This document shows, piece by piece, positions 59,945-64,000 of a DNA stretch of 64,000 nt; position 1 is the first letter of the stretch; each line of letters starts with the position of its first letter. The notes under the pieces were generated by a model, which searched no databases, was not told the DNA's origin, and was given only the letters and a program-made list of their open reading frames with translations. The stretch comes from Cunninghamella blakesleeana. Taxonomy: Eukaryota; Mucoromycota; Mucoromycetes; Mucorales; Cunninghamellaceae. Where the stretch lies: NCBI GenBank assembly GCA_017871115.1, contig JAFCIZ010000002.1, positions 3,679,501 to 3,743,500 on the forward strand. Direction: 5' to 3'. The position numbers and the translations under genes are program-made.

Positions 59945-60129
59945 GTCTATTAAGTGAAAAAAAAAAGGGCAAAAAAGAGAAAGAGAGAAAAAAAAATTAT
60001 CCAATAAGAGAGTGGCTTGGTAAAATTTTCCACATAATAAAAAATATGCGCCCTTTCAATTATTTTTTCTTTCTCTTTCTACTTTTTATTTATTTTTTAT
60101 TAAATACACTTTATAAATATATATATAAT
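59945..60129. promoter_or_regulatory. Compact bidirectional promoter, Utp30-like / RPB8
   Basis: 185 bp shared by two divergent housekeeping genes. It contains CCAAT (60001-60005) and AAAATTTT (60022-60029), the latter like the RRPE element of yeast ribosome-biogenesis promoters. Resemblance only. Confidence 0.45.
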
Positions 60130-60875
60130 ATGGCTGAAGATAATATTTTATTCCAAGATATTTTTGACATTAAAGATATTGATCCTAATGGCAGAAAATT
60201 TGATCGAGGTATATAATTAATAGAAATAAACTAGAGCCATTCCCTCTATATTGTTATTATATATATATATATATATATACATATACATCAATATTCGTGT
60301 TCGAACAAATAATACTAATAACAATAATAACAATATATTCTTTGTCTATATATTTATATTATATTGTATTTATATAAATATAGTATCTCGTGTAATTGCT
60401 CATTCTGAAAATTATGAAATGGATTTAACTTTGGATATCAATGCTGAATTATATCCTTTAGAAATTGCTGAGAAGTTTTCATTAGTACTTGCTTCTTCTT
60501 TATCTTTAGATGCTAATGGTAATACGGATACACGTGAAAGCTGGAGAGAAAGAGCACCTGGAGAACGTGATTTAAGTGATGAATATGAATATGTGATGTT
60601 CGGTAAAGTATATCGATATGATGATGCTTCAAGCGGAACTGGTGTTTCAACTACATCTGTTGGACAAAAAGTGTAAGTTATATATATAAATCATTTATGT
60701 ATATAGATTATGGAATGTTTCGACTGGTCGATTAATTGATTTATTTTACTATAATTATCATTTTAGGTCTGTATATGTTTCTTTTGGTGGTTTATTAATG
60801 TGTTTAGAAGGTGATTTTAGACATTTACAAAAAATTACTGTAGGCGAAAGCTTGTATTTATTGATGCGCAAATAA
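60130..60875 (+). CDS. RPB8: RNA polymerases I, II and III subunit RPB8 (RPABC3)
   Basis: Exons 60130-60208, 60384-60672 and 60767-60875 encode 158 aa (yeast 146). This is the shared OB-fold subunit of the three nuclear RNA polymerases. Motifs: LFQDIFDIKDIDPNGRKFDR, RVIAHSENYEMDLTLDINAE, LYPLEIAEKFSLVLASSLSL, DEYEYVMFGKVYRYDD and the C-terminal YVSFGGLLMCLEGDFRHLQK. The loop SLDANGNTDTRESWRERAPGE matches the usual variable loop. The last junction splits a Val codon. Confidence 0.98.
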
Positions 60876-61141
60876 ATAGAGTTTAAATTATCTGTATATA
60901 TATCTTTCATATTAAAGGTTTATTTTTTTTATTTTATAATAATAATAATAATAAAATCATCATCATCATCATCACCTATCCTATTACTTTTTTTAATGTA
61001 TACAACGGGCAGAAAAAAAATTTAATCCCCGGCGAAATATTTCCCTTTTAAGTTCAACCTAATTTTTTTTCATATATTTTTTTTTCACTTGTCTTTTTGT
61101 TTTAATATTATTTAATATATTATTCTCAGTTCATAGGCATC

Positions 61142-62416
61142 ATGATGGTAAATTAACAACAAAAATAGAACAATAATAGTGACAATGATATCTTTTTTTT
61201 ATTTTCATCTTATTCGCTTGTTAATATATATATATATATATATATTATTTTTTATATTTATATATGTATGTATATTTATGGTCTCTGTCTTGGCTTTTTT
61301 TATTGGTAATTTTTTAGGAAACACTTTTTGGACGTAGAAAAACACCAGCAGAAATGCTTCGTCAGCATCAGCGTAGTATTACAAAAGCTCAACGTGAATT
61401 GGATCGTGAAAGAGAACGTTTAGAAAGACAAGAAAAAAAACTTATTTTAGATATAAAGAAATCAGCCAAGGCAAATCAGATGGTAATAATAATAATAATA
61501 ATAATAACATATATATAGGCACATACATATACATAAAAAAACACGCATAAAAAAGAGTTCATGGAATTGGAAGGGAAGGGAATTTTAAATAAGAATGCGT
61601 AATGATAAGTGAACATTATTTTAATATATCAATTTTTATTTTTTTTGTATTTTAGAGTGCTTGTAAAGTTATGGCAAAAGATCTTGTACGCACTAGAAGA
61701 TATATTCAAAAATTCTATCAAATGAAAACTCAGCTTCAAGCTGTTGGTCTTCGAATTCAGGTAAAATAGTAGTAATAACAATAGCAGTAAGATTAAAAAG
61801 ATTATAGGACTTTAGGATTAATCATTTAAAATCATTTTTATACTTCTTATTTTTATTTTTTAACATATATATTTCATAGACATTACGATCTAATCAACAA
61901 ATGGCAGAAGCAATGCGAGGGGCAACTAAAGCAATGTCATCTATGAATCGACAAATGAATTTACCCCAGATTCAAAAAATCATGATGGAATTTGAAAAAG
62001 AAAGTGAATTAATGGACATGAAAGACGAAATGATGGGTGATGCTATTGATGATGTAATGGAAGAAGAAGATGATGAAACAGAAAGTGAAGAAATTGTAAA
62101 TAAAGTATTAGACGAAATTGGAATTAGTTTAAACCAAGAGGTAATAATGAATAATGATTATAATAAAAGAAATAAAATAAAAAAGTGAACAGAAGTGAAT
62201 TTTGAAAAAAGGATATACGCTTTATATTGATTTTTTATTTTCCTAAATATTTTTATTTTTATTTTTATTTATTAACTCTACTAGCTTATGGAAGCACCTA
62301 CTGGTATTAAACAAGCTACTCCTGCACCTGCAACTGAAAGATTAGCACAAGCAGAAGGACTTTCTGCAGATGATGCGGCTCTACAAGCAAGGCTAGATAA
62401 TTTACGACGCGAATAA
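61142..62416 (+). CDS. VPS2: ESCRT-III subunit VPS2/CHMP2A
   Basis: Exons 61142-61147 (6 bp), 61318-61482, 61656-61760, 61880-62140 and 62285-62416 encode 222 aa, the same length as human CHMP2A. It polymerises with the other ESCRT-III subunits at endosomal, nuclear and division membranes and recruits Vps4. It starts M-M-ETLFGRRKTPAEMLRQH, with only ATGATG in the first coding exon. The basic core helices include ACKVMAKDLVRTRRYIQKFY and MNRQMNLPQIQKIMMEFEKE. The acidic region follows, then the C-terminal MIM1 helix ALQARLDNLRRE that binds the Vps4 MIT domain. All key parts are intact. Confidence 0.96.
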
Positions 62417-62983
62417 ATTGTAAACTTTCCAATATTTTTATTATATATCTATTTATTTATAATATAAAATACCCTCCTTTTTTTATATTTTTATATTTTA
62501 GTTTTTACGAATATGGCTTTTAAATATATATGCAAAAATTGCTTTGAGTTAATAACATTTATAATAAAAAACAGTATAATAATTAATAAAGAATACTTTT
62601 CGAAAGAGCTGAGAACTAATGGAGATAAATCATTAAAAATTGCTATTCTATTTTTATAGCATTTTTATTTTTATAGTTTGTTCATATACTCTTAAAGTTG
62701 CAAAAGAGCAATATGAAAAAATATTCTTACATCCAAACCGAGAAAATATTTAATTTTACAATGTACAATGAAAAGTAAATAGCAAGTATATGTATATATG
62801 TATGTATTTATTTATTTAAATTGGATATACTAATATTATAAAACTGGTCATTTATAGGACCCTTATATGGTTTTGTCGTGTGTGCTATTGCTTGATTCAG
62901 TTGTTAAATGACACTCTATAAATGAATAAAATAATATATATATATATATATATAAATATAGGTTGATATGAGTAAATAAAGGT
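62417..62983. other. Spacer between convergent genes
   Basis: 567 bp AT-rich sequence with a TA tract (62935-62955). No gene recognised. Confidence 0.6.
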
Positions 62984-63262
62984 TTATATATGTGGTTTTA
63001 AATAGTTATGTTTATTACCATTTTCTAACCCCAAAGCTTTTACTTTTCCAGGTTCCATTGATCTTCGTTTTTTAGGTCCACTCAATGCAAGATTTTCAGC
63101 TTGGTCAATGAGATATTGTTCTTCAGGTAATCTTTTCCCTTGACATTTACAGTTGGTGATCCATAGTAAGTTTACAATTTTACATTTTTTACTTAATGCC
63201 TTTTTTAAACTACTTGGTGATCCATTTTTGTATATTAAATGTGTTACATTGTCTACATATAT

Positions 63263-63296
<34 letters not shown>

Positions 63297-64000
63297 TAAA
63301 AATGAAAGTACATATGAATAACCTTTAATTGATAAAGGTATAATTCTATTTATATCTCTAAATTAGCTCTATCCTTACCGCTAAAAGTTTTTCGTGTCTA
63401 TAAATTTTAAAAAATAAATAAAAAGAGAAAAAAAAAAATTAATACTATTGTGTTATTTGGCTTTTTTAAAATAATTATAATATTACAATCAATGATTAAT
63501 ATTTAAATATACCTTTGCTCCCATAGATTGGAGTACCTTTTCGAAATTTTTAGAAACATCGTCGCCATCTTCGGTTCTATACATATGAATATAGATGAAA
63601 AAGTAAAAATAATATGTTATTATATATAAATAAATACATACATTCATCATAGACTATTTACTTTTTTTATTGCTTTCATTTTTCTTTTTCTTTTTCTTAC
63701 CTAATATCTAAACAAGCAACTACACCTTGTAAACAGGAACTGGCATTTGCTGGTAAATTTGAATTTTTTGATAACTTGTTAAAAACTGCTGCAGGTGCTG
63801 AAGCTCTAAGAGATTGTGCTTTGTCTATTGATTTATGGGTGGGAGGAGCAATTGGGATTTGTATAGGAATAAGTTTTTTAGTGCTACTTTTGGTGTTATT
63901 ATTATTATCATTATTGTTTATATTATTGTTACTATTATTAATATTACTATCGTTGTTGATGTAATTACTGTTGTTTATAATACTATCAATATCAATATCA
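62984..64000 (-). CDS. BRCT-domain protein, microcephalin (MCPH1)-like, N-terminus outside window
   Basis: Exons (minus strand) 63701 to beyond 64000, 63513-63576, 63379-63397 (19 bp) and 62984-63252. The visible N-terminal part is Asn/Asp-rich and disordered, then a BRCT domain: CLQGVVACLDIR, EDGDDVSKNFEKVLQSMGAK, NVTHLIYKNGSPSSLKKALS and KCKIVNLLWITNCKCQGKRL with the conserved Trp. The tail GPKKRRSMEPGKVKALG matches the segment after the first BRCT of microcephalin from memory. The likely role is in the DNA damage or cell-cycle response in the nucleus. Only one BRCT is visible at the C-terminus; others may lie upstream. Confidence 0.88.

Overview
This window is nuclear DNA from a very AT-rich fungus, most likely an early-diverging lineage (Mucoromycota, probably Mucorales; this is inference). 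It shows spliceosomal introns of roughly 50-250 bp with GTA-type donors, long A/T homopolymers between genes, AT-rich codons, and fungal gene families: VTC polyphosphate polymerase, NDT80/PhoG and Zn2Cys6 regulators, a Pho80-type cyclin, a vacuolar alkaline phosphatase and an ACS-family permease. GDP-mannose 4,6-dehydratase fits the fucose-containing walls of Mucorales. I rebuilt exon structures by hand. Every spliced model given with exon coordinates keeps frame across all junctions.

Layout. 1-6.5 kb: 3' end of a mitochondrial carrier, 3 kb of AT-rich spacer, and a VTC4-like gene. 6.5-17.2 kb: a gene-poor, repeat-rich island. It holds two paralogous small secreted Cys/His-rich proteins with matching promoters, an orphan ORF beside a 71-bp-arm inverted repeat, a tRNA-Asn(GTT), a family of hairpins with an almost constant 12-nt loop, and a degenerate tandem array. 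17.2-32.4 kb: DML1/misato, LENG1 homologue, NDT80/PhoG factor, AFG1/LACE1 ATPase, ACS-family MFS transporter, AAR2 splicing factor (with a probable GC-AG intron) and a PH-domain protein. 34-46.8 kb: PHO8-like phosphatase, a 162-aa unknown, a Pho80-type cyclin, a Zn2Cys6/PAS factor, GDP-mannose 4,6-dehydratase and a C2H2 nucleolar-type protein. 47.6-64 kb: a 1111-aa WD40 protein, galactose mutarotase, two unrecognised membrane proteins, a second MFS transporter, a Utp30/RSL1D1 L1-domain protein, RPB8, VPS2/CHMP2A and the 3' part of a microcephalin-type BRCT gene.

Most of the core genes are housekeeping: splicing (AAR2, perhaps LENG1), transcription (RPB8), ribosome biogenesis (Utp30-like), ESCRT-III (VPS2) and mitochondria (carrier, DML1, AFG1). 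Phosphate-related functions recur (VTC4, PHO8, Pho80-type cyclin, PhoG-type factor) but are interspersed with unrelated genes. The best candidates for something undescribed lie in the 6.5-17.2 kb island.
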